Assembly (NCBI RefSeq): GCF_002751875.1
Contig: NZ_NMZM01000009.1
Coordinates: 62,001-126,000, forward strand
Length of the DNA: 64,000 bases
Source of the DNA: Oceaniglobus indicus
Lineage (GTDB): Bacteria; Pseudomonadota; Alphaproteobacteria; Rhodobacterales; Rhodobacteraceae
Reading direction: 5' to 3'
Position numbers and translations under genes: made by a program. The notes below the pieces were generated by a model, which was not told where the DNA came from, did no database searches, and saw only the letters and a program-made list of their open reading frames with translations. Shown here one piece after another: positions 1 to 10,528 of this stretch. The number at the start of each line of letters is the position of its first letter. The stretch's first letter is position 1.

Positions 1-1
1 C

Positions 2-664
2 GCCGCCGCCGCGTCGATCTGGGCGGCCTGGCATCATCCGCCCGACCTCAGCTACAATCTGGCGGTTCCGGTCTTCAAGAACGTGCTGCTGCACCTCGGC
101 TATTTCTTCATCCCCTTCGCGATGTTCGTGATTGTCGGCGCGGCCAACGCGGTGAACCTGACCGACGGGTTGGACGGCCTCGCGATCATGCCGGTGATGA
201 TCGCGGCGGGCACGCTTGGCGTTATCGCCTATGCCGTGGGCCGGGTCGATTTCACCGATTACCTCGAAGTGCATTACGTGCCCGGCACCGGCGAGCTGCT
301 GATCTTCACGGCGGGCCTGATCGGCGGGGGGCTCGGGTTCCTGTGGTACAACGCGCCCCCGGCGGCCGTGTTCATGGGCGATACCGGATCGCTGGCCCTG
401 GGCGGCGCGCTGGGTGCAATCGCGGTGGCGATCAAGCACGAACTGGTGCTGGGCATCGTCGGCGGCCTGTTCGTGGTCGAAGCGCTGTCGGTCATCATCC
501 AGGTGCTGTATTTCAAGCGCACCGGCAAGCGCGTGTTCCTCATGGCGCCGATCCACCACCACTTCGAAAAACGCGGCTGGGCCGAACCGCAGATCGTGAT
601 TCGCTTCTGGATCATATCCCTGATTCTGGCACTGATCGGGTTGGCCACGCTTAAGCTGCGTTGA
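2..664 (+). CDS. mraY: Phospho-N-acetylmuramoyl-pentapeptide-transferase (MraY), 3' part
   Basis: C-terminal part of the integral membrane enzyme that transfers phospho-MurNAc-pentapeptide from UDP to undecaprenyl phosphate, making lipid I. The reading frame is open from base 2, so the true start lies before the window. Family motifs are visible: [24 protein letters not shown] and the histidine motif [12 protein letters not shown], followed by a final hydrophobic helix and a short tail. Several hydrophobic segments fit the multi-spanning MraY fold. It is followed by murD in the same direction after about 145 bases that hold a copy of the dispersed GAGTATTT element. The identity is secure; only the 5' end is missing. 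Confidence 0.96.
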   Translation, partial: AAAASIWAAWHHPPDLSYNLAVPVFKNVLLHLGYFFIPFAMFVIVGAANAVNLTDGLDGLAIMPVMIAAGTLGVIAYAVGRVDFTDYLEVHYVPGTGELLIFTAGLIGGGLGFLWYNAPPAAVFMGDTGSLALGGALGAIAVAIKHELVLGIVGGLFVVEALSVIIQVLYFKRTGKRVFLMAPIHHHFEKRGWAEPQIVIRFWIISLILALIGLATLKLR

Positions 665-687
665 CGCCCGCAAAAGCGGCCGCGCGG

Positions 688-709
688 TTTTTTCTTGCCG
701 AAAATACTC
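688..709 (-). repeat. Dispersed GAGTATTT...GCAAGAAAAA element, copy A
   Basis: Read on the minus strand this is GAGTATTT, TCG, then GCAAGAAAAAACC. It lies between mraY and murD, 24 bases after the mraY stop, and is the only copy that opposes the genes on both sides. The plus-strand version gives a run of six T directly after the GC-rich CCGCGCGG, so it might also weakly terminate mraY transcription; that is inference. Confidence 0.8.
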
Positions 710-809
710 ACTCCGCGCTTTGACACCATGCGCCACCATCGAAGAGGCAGCGCGCGCTGGAACGCGCCACTTTGACGCGCTACCAGGACGGAAAACCAAG
801 GGGGGCATC

Positions 810-2222
810 ATGATACCGGTCAGGGGTTACGAGAATGCGAAGGTCGCCGTGCTGGGGCTCGGCCGTTCGGGCCTTGCCAGCGCGCGTGCGCTGGAGGCGG
901 GCGGCGCGCACGCCCTGTGCTGGGACGACAGCCCCGAATCCCGCGCCGCCGCCGAGGAGGGCGGGCTCACCCTGCACGACCTGACGCGGGCCGAGGCCTT
1001 CGACGGGATCGCGGCGTTGATCGTCTCGCCCGGCATCCCGCACCTCTATCCCGAACCCAACCGCATCATCGCCCGCGCCTGGGAGGCGGGCGTGCCCGTC
1101 GACAACGACATCGGCCTATTCTTCCGCTCGCTCGCGGCCGGCGACTGGGATCAATACGACAGCGCACCGCGTATCGTGGCGATCACCGGCAGCAACGGCA
1201 AATCGACAACCTCGGCCCTGATCCACCACATCCTGATCGAAAACGGCCGGACCAGCCAGCTGGCCGGCAACATCGGCCGCGGCGTGCTGGACATCGATCC
1301 GCCGGGCGACGGCGGGGTGGTGGTGCTGGAACTCAGCTCGTACCAGACCGAACTTGCGCGCGCCCTGACGCCCGATGTGGCCGTGTTCACGAACCTCTCG
1401 CCCGACCACCTCGACCGCCACGGCGGCATTGGCGGGTATTTCGCGGCCAAGCGCCGCCTGTTCGCCGAAGGCGGGCCGGATCGCGCGGTGATCGGCGTCG
1501 ACGAACCCGAGGGCCAATACATGGCCAACCAGATGGTCGAAACCGCCGCCGACGACCGATTGATCCGGATTTCGGTCGAGCGCAAGCTGACCGGGCCGGG
1601 CTGGAGCGTGCAGGCAAAAAAGGGATTCCTGACCGAGACGCGCAAACACCGCCAGATCGCCACCGTCGATCTGCGCGACATCAAGGGCCTCCCCGGCACC
1701 CACAACCACCAGAACGCCTGTGCCGCCTACGGCGTCGCGCGCACGCTGGGCCTTGCGCCGCGCGCCATCGAACAGGCGTTCCACAGCTTTGCCGGTCTGC
1801 CCCATCGCAGCCAGACGGTGGGCGAAAAGGACGGCGTGCGCTTCGTCAACGACAGCAAGGCGACGAACGTGGACAGCGCCGAACAGGCGCTCAAGGCGTT
1901 CCGCAAGATCCGCTGGATCGCCGGAGGGCTTGGCAAGGACGGCGGCATCGCGTCCCTCGCCCCCTATCTCGGCGACGTGCGCAAGGCCTATCTCATCGGC
2001 CACTCGGCCCGCGACTTCGCCCTGCAACTGGGCGATACGCCCCACGAGATCTGCGAGGATATCGACACCGCGACGATCCGCGCCGCCGCCGATGCCGAGC
2101 CTGGCGATACTGTCCTGCTGGCGCCCGCCGCGGCCAGTTTCGATCAGTTCGCGAACTTCGAAAAGCGCGGCGAAGCCTTCGTTGCCGCGGTGCAACGCCT
2201 GATCGGGCCGCGCGACGACTGA
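810..2222 (+). CDS. murD: UDP-N-acetylmuramoyl-L-alanine--D-glutamate ligase
   Basis: Cytoplasmic ATP-dependent ligase adding D-glutamate to UDP-MurNAc-L-Ala. The 470-residue protein has an N-terminal Rossmann-like GLGRSGLA at about 16-23, the Mur-ligase P-loop ITGSNGKST at about 125-133, [14 protein letters not shown] in the central domain and NDSKATN in the C-terminal domain. The frame is open 30 codons further upstream, but the ATG at 810 is preceded by an AAGGGGGG ribosome binding site and gives the usual MurD N-terminus, so I chose it. It sits in the dcw cluster after mraY; ftsW follows only after an oppositely oriented gene. Confidence 0.96.
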   Translation: MIPVRGYENAKVAVLGLGRSGLASARALEAGGAHALCWDDSPESRAAAEEGGLTLHDLTRAEAFDGIAALIVSPGIPHLYPEPNRIIARAWEAGVPVDNDIGLFFRSLAAGDWDQYDSAPRIVAITGSNGKSTTSALIHHILIENGRTSQLAGNIGRGVLDIDPPGDGGVVVLELSSYQTELARALTPDVAVFTNLSPDHLDRHGGIGGYFAAKRRLFAEGGPDRAVIGVDEPEGQYMANQMVETAADDRLIRISVERKLTGPGWSVQAKKGFLTETRKHRQIATVDLRDIKGLPGTHNHQNACAAYGVARTLGLAPRAIEQAFHSFAGLPHRSQTVGEKDGVRFVNDSKATNVDSAEQALKAFRKIRWIAGGLGKDGGIASLAPYLGDVRKAYLIGHSARDFALQLGDTPHEICEDIDTATIRAAADAEPGDTVLLAPAAASFDQFANFEKRGEAFVAAVQRLIGPRDD

Positions 2223-2245
2223 GCCGGTCGAAGCGCTCCGCGCGG

Positions 2246-2269
2246 GAGTATTTGGAGCAAGAAAAATCC
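2246..2269 (+). repeat. Dispersed GAGTATTT element, copy B
   Basis: GAGTATTT, GGA, then GCAAGAAAAATCC, starting 24 bases after the murD stop and in the murD orientation. A small GC hairpin (CTCC...GGAG, 2236-2248) runs into its first bases. It faces copy C 14 bases further on. Confidence 0.85.
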
Positions 2270-2283
2270 GGGCGCGTCTTTGG

Positions 2284-2305
2284 TTTTTTCTTGCTTGAAA
2301 TACTC
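2284..2305 (-). repeat. Dispersed GAGTATTT element, copy C
   Basis: On the minus strand: GAGTATTT, CAA, then GCAAGAAAAAACC. It lies 19 bases beyond the stop of the leftward flavoprotein gene and in that gene's orientation. It is preceded on its own strand by a TCGCC/GGCGA hairpin with a three-base loop at 2306-2318. Confidence 0.85.
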
Positions 2306-2323
2306 TCGCCGAAGGCGACATCG

Positions 2324-3517
2324 CTATTGCCGCGCCGCGATCGCTGTGCCGCAAGCGTGGCCCGATGCCCATGCCCACTGGAAATTATACCCCCCCAGCC
2401 AGCCGGTCACGTCCACCACTTCGCCAATGGCATGAAGGCCCGGCACCCGCCGTGCGGCCATGGTGCGGCTGTCCAGATCGCGGGTATCGATGCCGCCCAG
2501 GGTGACCTCGGCGGTGCGGTATCCTTCGGTGCCGGACGGGCGCAGGGTCCAGCGGTGCAGGGCATCGGCGATCTCGCGAAGGCGGCTGTCGGGCTGGTCG
2601 GCCAGATTGCCGGTGACCTCCATGGTCGCGGCCAGATGTGCCGCCAGCCGCGCCGGGAGCAGATCGCCCAGATGGGTCGCGACCGCCTTGCGCCCTGCCG
2701 CGGCGCGCCGCTGGCGTAATTCCGCGAACGCGTCCCGTGCCGGCAGCAGATCGATGTCGACCGTGTCGCCGTCGCGCCAATAGGACGAGGTTTGCAGCAC
2801 CGCCGGCCCCGAAAGGCCGCGATGGGTGAACAGCATCGCTTCGTCGAAGCTGGCGCCGTTGCATGTCATGCGGATCGGCACGGCCACCCCGGCAAGCGGC
2901 GCGAACCGGGCCATGACGTCGGCCCCGAACGTCAGCGGCACAAGGGCCGGGCGGGTTTGCGTCATCCGCAAGCCGAACTGTTGCGCCAGCGTGTAAGACA
3001 GGCCGGTCGCGCCCATTTTCGGGATCGATTTCCCGCCGGTGGCCAGTACCAGGTTGCGCGCGGCCACCTCGCGCGTCGCCCCCTCGCGCGACAGGCGGGC
3101 GGTGAAGCCGGTGCCGTCATGGCTGATCCCGTCAACCGCGGTGCGCAACCAAAGCTCGGCGCCCGCCCGGGTCATCTCGGCCAGCAGCATCGCGACGATG
3201 TCTTTCGCGCTGTGATCGCAGAACAGCTGGCCCAGCGTCTTTTCGTGCCACCCGATCCCGTGCCGGTTCACCAGGTCGATGAAATCCTGCGGGGTATAGC
3301 GGCTGAGCGCCGATTTGGCGAAATGCGGATTGTCGGACAGGAAATTGCGCGGTTCCGTGTGCAGGTTGGTAAAGTTGCAGCGGCCGCCGCCGGAGATGCG
3401 GATCTTCTCGCCAGGGGCGCGGGCGTGGTCGATCACCAGCGTGCGACCGCCGCATCGTGCCGCGCACATCAGGCCCGCCGCGCCGGCGCCGAGGATGAGG
3501 GTATCGAAACGCTCCAT
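2324..3517 (-). CDS. HI0933/YhiN-family FAD-dependent oxidoreductase (BaiN-like)
   Basis: Cytoplasmic flavoprotein of the HI0933/YhiN family, often labelled aminoacetone oxidase-type or BaiN-like; the physiological substrate is not known. The 397-residue protein begins with a dinucleotide-binding motif (LILGAGAAGLMCA, about 6-18) and has the family signature ISGGGRCNFTN at about 42-52, with a C-terminal GWLGGYNFQWAWASG segment closing the FAD site. The frame is open far upstream, but only the ATG at 3517 gives the conserved N-terminus. It lies on the opposite strand between murD and ftsW, splitting the dcw cluster, and is divergent from ftsW. Family assignment is firm; function is open. Confidence 0.88.
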   Translation of the reverse strand: MERFDTLILGAGAAGLMCAARCGGRTLVIDHARAPGEKIRISGGGRCNFTNLHTEPRNFLSDNPHFAKSALSRYTPQDFIDLVNRHGIGWHEKTLGQLFCDHSAKDIVAMLLAEMTRAGAELWLRTAVDGISHDGTGFTARLSREGATREVAARNLVLATGGKSIPKMGATGLSYTLAQQFGLRMTQTRPALVPLTFGADVMARFAPLAGVAVPIRMTCNGASFDEAMLFTHRGLSGPAVLQTSSYWRDGDTVDIDLLPARDAFAELRQRRAAAGRKAVATHLGDLLPARLAAHLAATMEVTGNLADQPDSRLREIADALHRWTLRPSGTEGYRTAEVTLGGIDTRDLDSRTMAARRVPGLHAIGEVVDVTGWLGGYNFQWAWASGHACGTAIAARQ

Positions 3518-3681
3518 GGCTCCTGACACCACGGCTCGTGCGCCGGGACAAGGGGGCGCGTCACTTCGACAGGTTTCGAGGGCGGAGGTGTGGAAAAACT
3601 GTGGCACCGGGATGAATTGCGCGCTATGGTTCGGGATAGACCCGGCAAACGGGCAAGACAGAGCAGTAGGCGGCACATCCC

Positions 3682-4848
3682 ATGACGGAAATGGTCTATG
3701 GCACGGTTCACGTGCAGGGCGGCGAACCGATTCTTCCACGCTGGTGGAACACGATCGATCGATGGTCGCTGTCGTGCATCCTGCTGTTGTTCGGCATCGG
3801 CCTGCTTCTGGGGCTTGCGTCCTCGCCGCCACTGGCCGCGCGCAACGGGTTCGAACCGTTCCATTACGTCAAGCGACAGGCGATCTTCGGCTCGGCCGCC
3901 CTGCTGGCGCTTTGGCTGACCACGCTCATGTCGCCGCAACTGGTGCGGCGTCTGGCGGTTCTGGGGTTCCTCGGCGCGTTCGGCGCGCTGGCGTTGCTGC
4001 CGATCTTCGGCACCGATTTCGGCAAGGGCGCGGTGCGCTGGTATTCGCTGGGCTTCGCCAGCGTCCAGCCGTCCGAGTTTTTGAAGCCCGGGTTCATCGT
4101 CGTCGCCGCCTGGATGTTCGCCGCGTCGCAGGAGCCGGGCGGCCCGCCGGGCAAGTCCATGTCGCTGGTCATGTGCGTGGCTGTCGTCGGCTTCCTGGCG
4201 ATGCAGCCCGACTTCGGCCAAGCCTGTCTGGTGATGTTTTCCTGGGGCGTGATGTATTTCGTGGCCGGCGCGCCCATGGTCCTGCTGGTGGGCCTGGCGC
4301 TGGCCGTGATCCTTGCCGGGACGGTGGCCTATAACAACTCGGAGCACTTCGCGCGCCGGATCGACGGCTTTTTGTCGGCCGACCTGGATCCGACGACCCA
4401 GCTTGGCTATGCCACCGACGCCATCCGCGAGGGCGGCTTCTTGGGCGTCGGCGTGGGCGAGGGGCAGGTCAAGTGGTCGCTGCCCGATGCGCACACCGAT
4501 TTCATCATTGCCGTCGCGGCCGAGGAATACGGCCTGATCCTGGTGCTGTCGATCATCGCGCTTTACGCCACGATCGTCGTGCGGTCGCTGATCCGGCTGA
4601 TGCGCGAGCGCGATCCGTTCATCCGTCTTGCCGGCACGGGGCTGGCCTGCATCTTCGGCGTGCAGGCGATGATCAACATGGGCGTCGCCGTGCGCCTGTT
4701 GCCGGCCAAGGGCATGACGCTGCCGTTCGTCAGCTATGGCGGCTCGTCCCTGATCGCGGGCGGGATCGCCGTCGGAATGCTGCTGGCCTTCACACGCACA
4801 CGACCCCAGGGCGAGATCGGCGATATCCTGATCTCGCGGGGGCGGTAG
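3682..4848 (+). CDS. ftsW: Peptidoglycan glycosyltransferase FtsW
   Basis: SEDS-family septal peptidoglycan polymerase, a multi-spanning inner membrane protein of 388 residues. Conserved motifs include KGAVRW at about 115-120, QPSEFLKP at about 129-136 and MQPDFGQA, plus the C-terminal [10 protein letters not shown] loop. A cytoplasmic N-terminus of about 28 residues precedes the first membrane segment. RodA is the closest alternative, but the position directly before murG (one base between stop and start) and inside the dcw cluster argues for FtsW. No strong ribosome binding site is visible before the ATG. Transcription must start in the 164-base gap shared with the divergent flavoprotein gene. 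Confidence 0.95.
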   Translation: MTEMVYGTVHVQGGEPILPRWWNTIDRWSLSCILLLFGIGLLLGLASSPPLAARNGFEPFHYVKRQAIFGSAALLALWLTTLMSPQLVRRLAVLGFLGAFGALALLPIFGTDFGKGAVRWYSLGFASVQPSEFLKPGFIVVAAWMFAASQEPGGPPGKSMSLVMCVAVVGFLAMQPDFGQACLVMFSWGVMYFVAGAPMVLLVGLALAVILAGTVAYNNSEHFARRIDGFLSADLDPTTQLGYATDAIREGGFLGVGVGEGQVKWSLPDAHTDFIIAVAAEEYGLILVLSIIALYATIVVRSLIRLMRERDPFIRLAGTGLACIFGVQAMINMGVAVRLLPAKGMTLPFVSYGGSSLIAGGIAVGMLLAFTRTRPQGEIGDILISRGR

Positions 4849-4849
4849 G

Positions 4850-5986
4850 GTGGCGCGAGCCGACCAACACCCGCCCGGTGCGCTGATCGTTCTGGCGGCG
4901 GGCGGCACCGGCGGACACATGTTTCCCGCCCAGGCCCTGGCCGAGGCGCTGCTGGCGCGCGGATACCGGGTGCAACTGTCGACCGATGCGCGCGGTGCGC
5001 GCTATGTCGGTGGCTTTCCGGACGCGGTCGAGATCCGGCAGGTGAGTGCCGCGACCTTCGCGCGCGGCGGTCTGGCGGCGAAGATCGCGGCGCCGTTCCG
5101 CATTCTGGCCGGGGCGGCGGCGGCGCGCCGTGCCATGCTGCGCGAACGGCCGGCCGCTGTGGTGGGCTTCGGCGGTTATCCCTCGGTTCCGGCCCTGCTG
5201 GCCGCCGACATGCTGAAACTGCCCCGGGTGATCCATGAACAGAACGGGGTTCTGGGCCGGGTCAACCGGTTGTTTGCGCGCCGTGTGGATGCCGTGGCCT
5301 GTGGGACGTGGCCGACCGACCTGCCGGCCGGGGTCGAGGGCATCCATATCGGCAACCCGGTGCGCGCCGCGATCCTCGATCGTCTGGGCGCGCCCTATGT
5401 CGCGCCATCGGAGGCCGGGCGCCATGTTCTGGTCATGGGCGGCAGCCAGGGCGCGCGGATCCTGTCCGACGTGGTACCGGCGGCGCTGGCGTCGCTGCCT
5501 GATGAGTTGCGCGCGACGTTGCGGGTTTCGCATCAGGCCCGCGGCGAAGATCACCAGCGCGTGACCGACGCCTATGCCGCCGCCGCAATAAAGGCCGACG
5601 TGCAGCCCTTTTTCGAAGACGCGCCGCAAAGGTTCGCCGATGCGCAACTGGTGATTACCCGGTCGGGCGCGTCGACCATGGCCGATCTGTCGATCATCGG
5701 GCGCCCGTCGATTCTGGTGCCGCTGGCCGCCGCCATCCGCGACGAACAGACGGCCAACGCGCGTGGTCTGGTCGATGCGGGCGCCGCGATCCTGATGCCC
5801 GAGCCCGCGTTCACCGCATCCGCGCTGGCCGATGAGGTCCGCGCCATCCTGACCGACCCCGAGCGCGCGCGCGAAATGGCCGCCGCCGCTGCCGCCTTGG
5901 GGCGGCCGGATGCCACCGATCGCCTTGTCGCGCTGATCGAATCCCTGTTATCGCCCGAACGGACCAAGGACCGCACCGATGTTTGA
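4850..5986 (+). CDS. murG: UDP-GlcNAc:undecaprenyl-PP-MurNAc-pentapeptide GlcNAc transferase
   Basis: Peripheral inner-membrane glycosyltransferase that converts lipid I to lipid II. The 378-residue protein carries the N-terminal loop [10 protein letters not shown] (about 18-27), [30 protein letters not shown] and the UDP-GlcNAc site [10 protein letters not shown] followed by a [10 protein letters not shown] segment. The start is a GTG at 4850, one base after the ftsW stop with a GGGGGCGG ribosome binding site, so the two genes are probably translationally coupled. murC follows 19 bases downstream. All expected family motifs are present. Confidence 0.96.
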   Translation: MARADQHPPGALIVLAAGGTGGHMFPAQALAEALLARGYRVQLSTDARGARYVGGFPDAVEIRQVSAATFARGGLAAKIAAPFRILAGAAAARRAMLRERPAAVVGFGGYPSVPALLAADMLKLPRVIHEQNGVLGRVNRLFARRVDAVACGTWPTDLPAGVEGIHIGNPVRAAILDRLGAPYVAPSEAGRHVLVMGGSQGARILSDVVPAALASLPDELRATLRVSHQARGEDHQRVTDAYAAAAIKADVQPFFEDAPQRFADAQLVITRSGASTMADLSIIGRPSILVPLAAAIRDEQTANARGLVDAGAAILMPEPAFTASALADEVRAILTDPERAREMAAAAAALGRPDATDRLVALIESLLSPERTKDRTDV

Positions 5987-6005
5987 CATACCGAGAGAAC
6001 CCGCC

Positions 6006-7403
6006 ATGAACGCTGCCACCAAATTGCCGACCCAGTTGGGGCCGGTCCATTTCGTCGGGATCGGCGGCATCGGCATGTCGGGCATCGCCGAGGTGCTGCT
6101 GAACCACGGATATACCGTGCAGGGGTCCGATCTGAAGGCCAGCGCGATCACCGAGCGGCTGGAAACGCTAGGCGCAAACGTGATGGTCGGACAGGCCGCG
6201 GAAAACCTGGACGGGGCCGAGGTTGTCGTGATCTCGTCCGCGATCAAGCCGGGCAACCCCGAGCTTGACGCGGCCCGGGCGCGCGGGCTGCCCGTGGTGC
6301 GGCGGGCCGAGATGCTGGCCGAACTGATGCGGCTGAAATCGAACATCGCGGTGGCCGGCACCCATGGCAAGACGACCACGACCACCATGGTCGCGGCCCT
6401 GCTGGACGAGGGCGGCATCGATCCGACGGTGATCAACGGCGGCGTCATCCATGCCTATGGATCGAATGCGCGCATGGGGCAGGGCGAATGGATGGTGGTC
6501 GAGGCCGACGAGAGCGACGGCACCTTCAACCGCCTGCCGGCAACCATCGCCATCGTCACCAACATCGATCCCGAACACATGGAACACTGGGGCGATTTCG
6601 ACACCCTGCGCCAGGGGTTCCTGGATTTCGTCTCGAACATCCCGTTCTATGGCCTTGCCGTCTGCTGCACCGACCACCCCGAGGTGCAGGCGCTGGTGGG
6701 CAGGATCACCGACCGCCGCGTCGTCACCTTCGGCTTCAACGCGCAGGCCGACGTGCGGGCGATCAACCTGCATTACAAGGGTGGCGTCGCCTGTTTCGAC
6801 ATCGTGCTTCAGGCCGAGGATGCGGTGATCGAAGGTTGCGCGCTGCCGATGCCGGGGGATCACAACGTCTCGAATGCGCTGTCGGCGGTGGCGGTGGCGC
6901 GGCACTTGGGCATGAGCCATGACGAGATCCGCCGCGCGCTGGCCGCGTTCGGTGGTGTCAACCGTCGCTTCACCCGCGTGGGCGAGGTGAACGGCGTGAC
7001 CATCATCGACGATTACGGCCATCATCCAGTGGAAATCGCCGCGGTGCTGAAGGCCGCGCGCCAGGCCACCGAGGGCCGGGTGATCGCGGTGCATCAGCCG
7101 CACCGCTATTCCCGCCTGTCGTCGCTGTTCGACGATTTCTGCGCCTGTTTCAACGAGGCCGACGTCGTCGCCATCGCCGATGTCTATGCCGCGGGCGAAG
7201 ACCCGATTCCCGGCGCGTCGCGTGACGATCTGGTGGCGGGCCTGATCCGCCACGGCCACCGCCACGCCCGCGCCATCGTTTCCGAAGACGATCTGGAGCG
7301 GCTGGTGCGCGAACAGGCGCGCCCGGGCGACATGGTGGTCTGCCTCGGCGCCGGCACGATCAGCACCTGGGCCAACAATCTGCCCGAACGGCTGGGTAGA
7401 TGA
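6006..7403 (+). CDS. murC: UDP-N-acetylmuramate--L-alanine ligase
   Basis: Cytoplasmic ATP-dependent ligase adding the first amino acid, L-alanine, to UDP-MurNAc. The 465-residue protein has the N-terminal GIGGIGMSG (about 19-27), the P-loop GTHGKTTTT at about 118-126, the substrate-domain EADESDGTF and C-terminal [10 protein letters not shown]. An ATG at 5979 overlaps the murG stop, but the ATG at 6006 has GAGAG about ten bases upstream and gives the usual alphaproteobacterial N-terminus, so I prefer it. It belongs to the ftsW-murG-murC run. Confidence 0.96.
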   Translation: MNAATKLPTQLGPVHFVGIGGIGMSGIAEVLLNHGYTVQGSDLKASAITERLETLGANVMVGQAAENLDGAEVVVISSAIKPGNPELDAARARGLPVVRRAEMLAELMRLKSNIAVAGTHGKTTTTTMVAALLDEGGIDPTVINGGVIHAYGSNARMGQGEWMVVEADESDGTFNRLPATIAIVTNIDPEHMEHWGDFDTLRQGFLDFVSNIPFYGLAVCCTDHPEVQALVGRITDRRVVTFGFNAQADVRAINLHYKGGVACFDIVLQAEDAVIEGCALPMPGDHNVSNALSAVAVARHLGMSHDEIRRALAAFGGVNRRFTRVGEVNGVTIIDDYGHHPVEIAAVLKAARQATEGRVIAVHQPHRYSRLSSLFDDFCACFNEADVVAIADVYAAGEDPIPGASRDDLVAGLIRHGHRHARAIVSEDDLERLVREQARPGDMVVCLGAGTISTWANNLPERLGR

Positions 7404-7467
7404 GGCGCAGACTGCCGCGGCTTTCGCGGACCTCGACGTGCCGTCGACAGATGCAAGGGGGCGCGCC

Positions 7468-7722
7468 ATGCCGCTGACCTTGATCCTTGCGTGCCTCTGG
7501 TTCATCGCCGCCAATCTGGGGGCGCTCTTTCCCAGCCGGCACAACCATCGCCCGCTGGCGTGGGCGCTGATCGTCTGCGGTATTCCGCTTCTGGGGTTCG
7601 CGACCTCGCAACACGGCCCATGGGTGGGTCTGCTGTTGCTGGCGGGGGGCGTTTCGGTCCTGCGCTGGCCGGTGATGCATCTGGGCCGGTGGCTGAAACG
7701 GCGCGTGTCGTCAACGCAATAG
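7468..7722 (+). CDS. DUF2484 family small membrane protein
   Basis: An 84-residue protein with two or three hydrophobic segments (starting [19 protein letters not shown]) and a basic C-terminal tail. I recognise it as the DUF2484 type typically found between murC and murB in Rhodobacteraceae; function unknown. The ATG at 7468 is chosen because of the AAGGGGG ribosome binding site just upstream; ten further in-frame codons precede it. Position between two mur genes, 64 bases after murC and 10 before murB, suggests co-transcription and perhaps a cell-envelope role, which is inference. Confidence 0.85.
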   Translation: MPLTLILACLWFIAANLGALFPSRHNHRPLAWALIVCGIPLLGFATSQHGPWVGLLLLAGGVSVLRWPVMHLGRWLKRRVSSTQ

Positions 7723-7732
7723 GGGGCTGACG

Positions 7733-8677
7733 ATGGTGTATGACCTGCCGGACGTGCGCGGCACGCTGATGGCCAACCGGCCGTTGGCCGATCTGACCTG
7801 GCTTCGGGTGGGGGGGGCCGCGGATTGGCTGTTCCAACCTGCAGATCGTGATGACCTTTGCGCCTTCCTTGCCGCCTTGCCCGGCGATGTTGCGGTATTT
7901 CCCATGGGGGTCGGATCGAACCTGATCGTGCGCGACGGCGGATTGCGCGCCGTGGTGATCCGGCTGGGGCGCGGGTTCAATACGATCACGGTCGATGGCG
8001 ACACGGTCACGGCGGGGGCGGCGGCACTGGATGCCCATGTCGCGCGCCGCGCCGCAGACGGCGGCCGGGATCTGACCTTCCTGCGCACCATCCCCGGCAG
8101 TATCGGTGGCGCGGTGCGCATGAACGCCGGATGCTATGGCAGTTACGTCGCCGACCACCTGGTGTCGGCCGATGCGGTCCTGCGCGACGGCACCGTCGTC
8201 ACCCTGACGCCCGCCGACCTTGCGCTGGCCTATCGCTTCAGCACGCTGCCCGAGGGCGCGGTCCTGACCTCGGCCACGTTCCGCGCTGCGCCGGGCGATC
8301 CCGACGCGCTGCATGCGCAGATGGCCGATCAACTGGCGAAACGCGACGCGACCCAGCCGACGAAAGACCGCACCGCCGGATCGACATTCCGCAACCCCGC
8401 CGGCTATTCCAGCACCGGACAGGCCGACGATGCCCATGATCTGAAGGCGTGGAAAGTGATCGACGACGCCGGTTTGCGCGGCCATCGGCGCGGCGGCGCA
8501 CAAATGTCACCGAAACACCCCAATTTCCTGGTCAACGCCGATCACGCCACCGCCGCCGACCTGGAAGGTCTGGGCGAAGAGGTGCGCGAAAAGGTCTTCC
8601 AAAACAGCGGGATTCGTTTAGAGTGGGAAATCATGCGGGTCGGGGACACGATCGCTGATACAAAACAAGACACGTAA
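7733..8677 (+). CDS. murB: UDP-N-acetylenolpyruvoylglucosamine reductase
   Basis: Cytoplasmic FAD enzyme that reduces UDP-GlcNAc-enolpyruvate to UDP-MurNAc with NADPH. The 314-residue protein shows the FAD-binding region with [12 protein letters not shown], the motif [23 protein letters not shown] carrying the catalytic serine region, and [15 protein letters not shown] near the C-terminus. The lack of an extra insert in the middle suggests the type II form, which is inference. The ATG is preceded by AGGGGG. It follows DUF2484 by 10 bases and precedes ddl by 42. Confidence 0.95.
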   Translation: MVYDLPDVRGTLMANRPLADLTWLRVGGAADWLFQPADRDDLCAFLAALPGDVAVFPMGVGSNLIVRDGGLRAVVIRLGRGFNTITVDGDTVTAGAAALDAHVARRAADGGRDLTFLRTIPGSIGGAVRMNAGCYGSYVADHLVSADAVLRDGTVVTLTPADLALAYRFSTLPEGAVLTSATFRAAPGDPDALHAQMADQLAKRDATQPTKDRTAGSTFRNPAGYSSTGQADDAHDLKAWKVIDDAGLRGHRRGGAQMSPKHPNFLVNADHATAADLEGLGEEVREKVFQNSGIRLEWEIMRVGDTIADTKQDT

Positions 8678-8719
8678 ATAACAACAAATGGTCGCAACAG
8701 GCCATGTGTGGGGCGATAA

Positions 8720-9661
8720 GTGGCGGGTATGTCGAGCAGGACAAACCCCAAGGTGGCGGTCGTATCGGGCGGACCCTCGGCAGAGCGCGAGGTTTCCCTG
8801 TCTTCGGGACACGAGTGCGCGGCCGCACTGCGGGATGAAGGATTCGAGGTGGTCACGCTTGAGGCGGATCGCACCCTTCCCGCGACCCTGTCCGCCGTGT
8901 CGCCCGACGTCGTCTTCAACGCATTGCACGGCCGCTGGGGCGAAGACGGCTGCATCCAGGGTCTGCTCGAGTGGATGGGCATCCCCTATACCCACTCAGG
9001 TGTGCTGGCCTCGGCCCTTGCCATGGACAAGGAACGCTCCAAGGACATGTTCCGCAAAGCGGGTCTGCCTGTGGTGCCGTCGCTTCTGGCGCAATCGCGG
9101 CACGTCATGGCCAGCCATGTCATGGATCCCCCCTATGTGGTGAAGCCCTATAACGAAGGCTCCAGCGTCGGCGTCTACCTGGTGCATGAGGTGGCGAACG
9201 GGCCGCCGAAACTGGCCGATACGATGCCCGAATGGGTGATGGTCGAACGCTTCGCGCCGGGACGCGAGTTGACCACCACGGTGCTGGGCGCCGGCCCCGA
9301 CACCGAGGCGCGCGCGCTGGGTGTTACCGATATCATCACCGACGGCTGGTATGATTACGACGCGAAATACAAGGTCGGCGGCTCGCGCCACGTCATCCCT
9401 GCCGATGTGCCGCAACAGATTCACAGTGCGTGCCTGGATTACGCCCTGCGCGCCCACGAGGCGCTGGGCTGCCGCGGCCTGACCCGCACCGATTTCCGCT
9501 GGGACGAAAGCCGCGGTCTGGACGGGCTGATCCTGCTGGAAACCAATACGCAGCCGGGCATGACGCCCACATCGCTGGCGCCCGAACAGGCGGCCCATGC
9601 GGGGATGACGTTCGGCGCGCTGTGCCGCTGGATGGTCGAGGATGCCTCATGCAACAGATAG
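8720..9661 (+). CDS. ddl: D-alanine--D-alanine ligase
   Basis: ATP-grasp enzyme joining two D-alanines for the peptidoglycan stem peptide. The 313-residue protein has [14 protein letters not shown] near the N-terminus, [15 protein letters not shown], the flexible loop [10 protein letters not shown] and the C-terminal [18 protein letters not shown] chose the GTG at 8720, which has GGGG spaced six bases upstream; an ATG three codons later is the alternative but its GGCGGG sits too close. The end overlaps ftsQ by 13 bases, indicating translational coupling. Confidence 0.95.
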   Translation: MAGMSSRTNPKVAVVSGGPSAEREVSLSSGHECAAALRDEGFEVVTLEADRTLPATLSAVSPDVVFNALHGRWGEDGCIQGLLEWMGIPYTHSGVLASALAMDKERSKDMFRKAGLPVVPSLLAQSRHVMASHVMDPPYVVKPYNEGSSVGVYLVHEVANGPPKLADTMPEWVMVERFAPGRELTTTVLGAGPDTEARALGVTDIITDGWYDYDAKYKVGGSRHVIPADVPQQIHSACLDYALRAHEALGCRGLTRTDFRWDESRGLDGLILLETNTQPGMTPTSLAPEQAAHAGMTFGALCRWMVEDASCNR

Positions 9662-10527
9662 AACACAGCCCGCCGCGCCGCGATCCCGCGCCGTCGCGGC
9701 TGAACTACCGGATGCACCGGCTGATGCTGCGCCCGACGGTGCGACGCGCGCTGCGTTTCGGGCTGCCGGCGCTGTGTGTCGCGGCGGCGGTCGGGCTGTA
9801 TCTCTCCGACCAGGGGCGGCGCGACGGAATCGCGATGCTGGTGGACGATATCAAGTCGACGGTGCGCGAGCGCCCTGAATTCATGGTTCGGCTGATGGCG
9901 ATCGACGGTGCGTCGGCTGGCTTGGCCGATGACATCCGCGAGGTTCTGCCGGTCGATTTTCCGGTGTCGTCGTTCGATCTGGACCTGACGCGCATGCGCT
10001 CGGACGTGGCCGCCTTGCCGGCCGTGGCGCGGGTCGACATGCGGGTGCGGCCCGGTGGCGTGCTGCAGGTGGCGATCGTCGAGCGGATCCCCGTGGCGAT
10101 CCTGCGCACCAGCAACGCGCTGGACCTGGTGGACCGCTCGGGCATCCGCGTGGCGCCGCTGGGCGCGCGGTTCGCGCGTCCCGACCTGCCGCTGATCGCG
10201 GGGGCCGGCGCCGAGGACGAGATCGACGAGGCGCTGGAACTGTTCGCCGCCGCCGCCCCGCTGGCTGACGATCTGCGCGGTCTCGTGCGGGTCGGCAAGC
10301 GGCGCTGGGACATCGTGCTGGACGACGGACAGGCGATCCGGCTGCCGGAAACGGCGCCGGTTCCGGCGCTGGAACAGGTGATCGCGCTGGATCAGGCGCA
10401 GGATCTTCTGGCGCGCGAGGTGCAAGTGGTCGACATGCGCAATCCGCGCCGACCGACACTCCGGCTGGGCGAGAGCGCCAGCGAACGGATGCGCGAAATC
10501 AGGGCTTTGGAACTGGGAGACGACTGA
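9649..10527 (+). CDS. ftsQ: Cell division protein FtsQ
   Basis: Single-pass divisome protein of 292 residues that links early and late division proteins in the periplasm. An N-terminal basic cytoplasmic region (about 1-35) is followed by one membrane helix (about 38-54, [16 protein letters not shown]), a POTRA domain around 75-150 and the FtsQ beta domain. The ATG lies inside the end of ddl, so the two are coupled, and ftsA starts two bases after the stop. Sequence conservation of FtsQ is low; the call rests on architecture and on the ddl-ftsQ-ftsA-ftsZ order. Confidence 0.93.
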   Translation: MQQIEHSPPRRDPAPSRLNYRMHRLMLRPTVRRALRFGLPALCVAAAVGLYLSDQGRRDGIAMLVDDIKSTVRERPEFMVRLMAIDGASAGLADDIREVLPVDFPVSSFDLDLTRMRSDVAALPAVARVDMRVRPGGVLQVAIVERIPVAILRTSNALDLVDRSGIRVAPLGARFARPDLPLIAGAGAEDEIDEALELFAAAAPLADDLRGLVRVGKRRWDIVLDDGQAIRLPETAPVPALEQVIALDQAQDLLAREVQVVDMRNPRRPTLRLGESASERMREIRALELGDD

Positions 10528-10528
10528 C

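Larger units (their letters stand above)
2246..2305. terminator. Possible bidirectional terminator formed by paired elements B and C
   Basis: Copies B and C are inverted and can pair over about 24 positions with three mismatches, leaving a 14-base loop. The site lies in the 101-base gap between the convergent murD and flavoprotein genes. Either transcript would form a long A/U-rich hairpin there. The geometry is seen in the sequence; termination itself is inference. Confidence 0.5.

Noticed and set aside
917-2719. 600-residue open frame overlapping murD and the flavoprotein gene
   Set aside because: Arg/Pro/Gly-rich translation typical of a high-GC shadow frame; runs through two well-supported genes on different strands.
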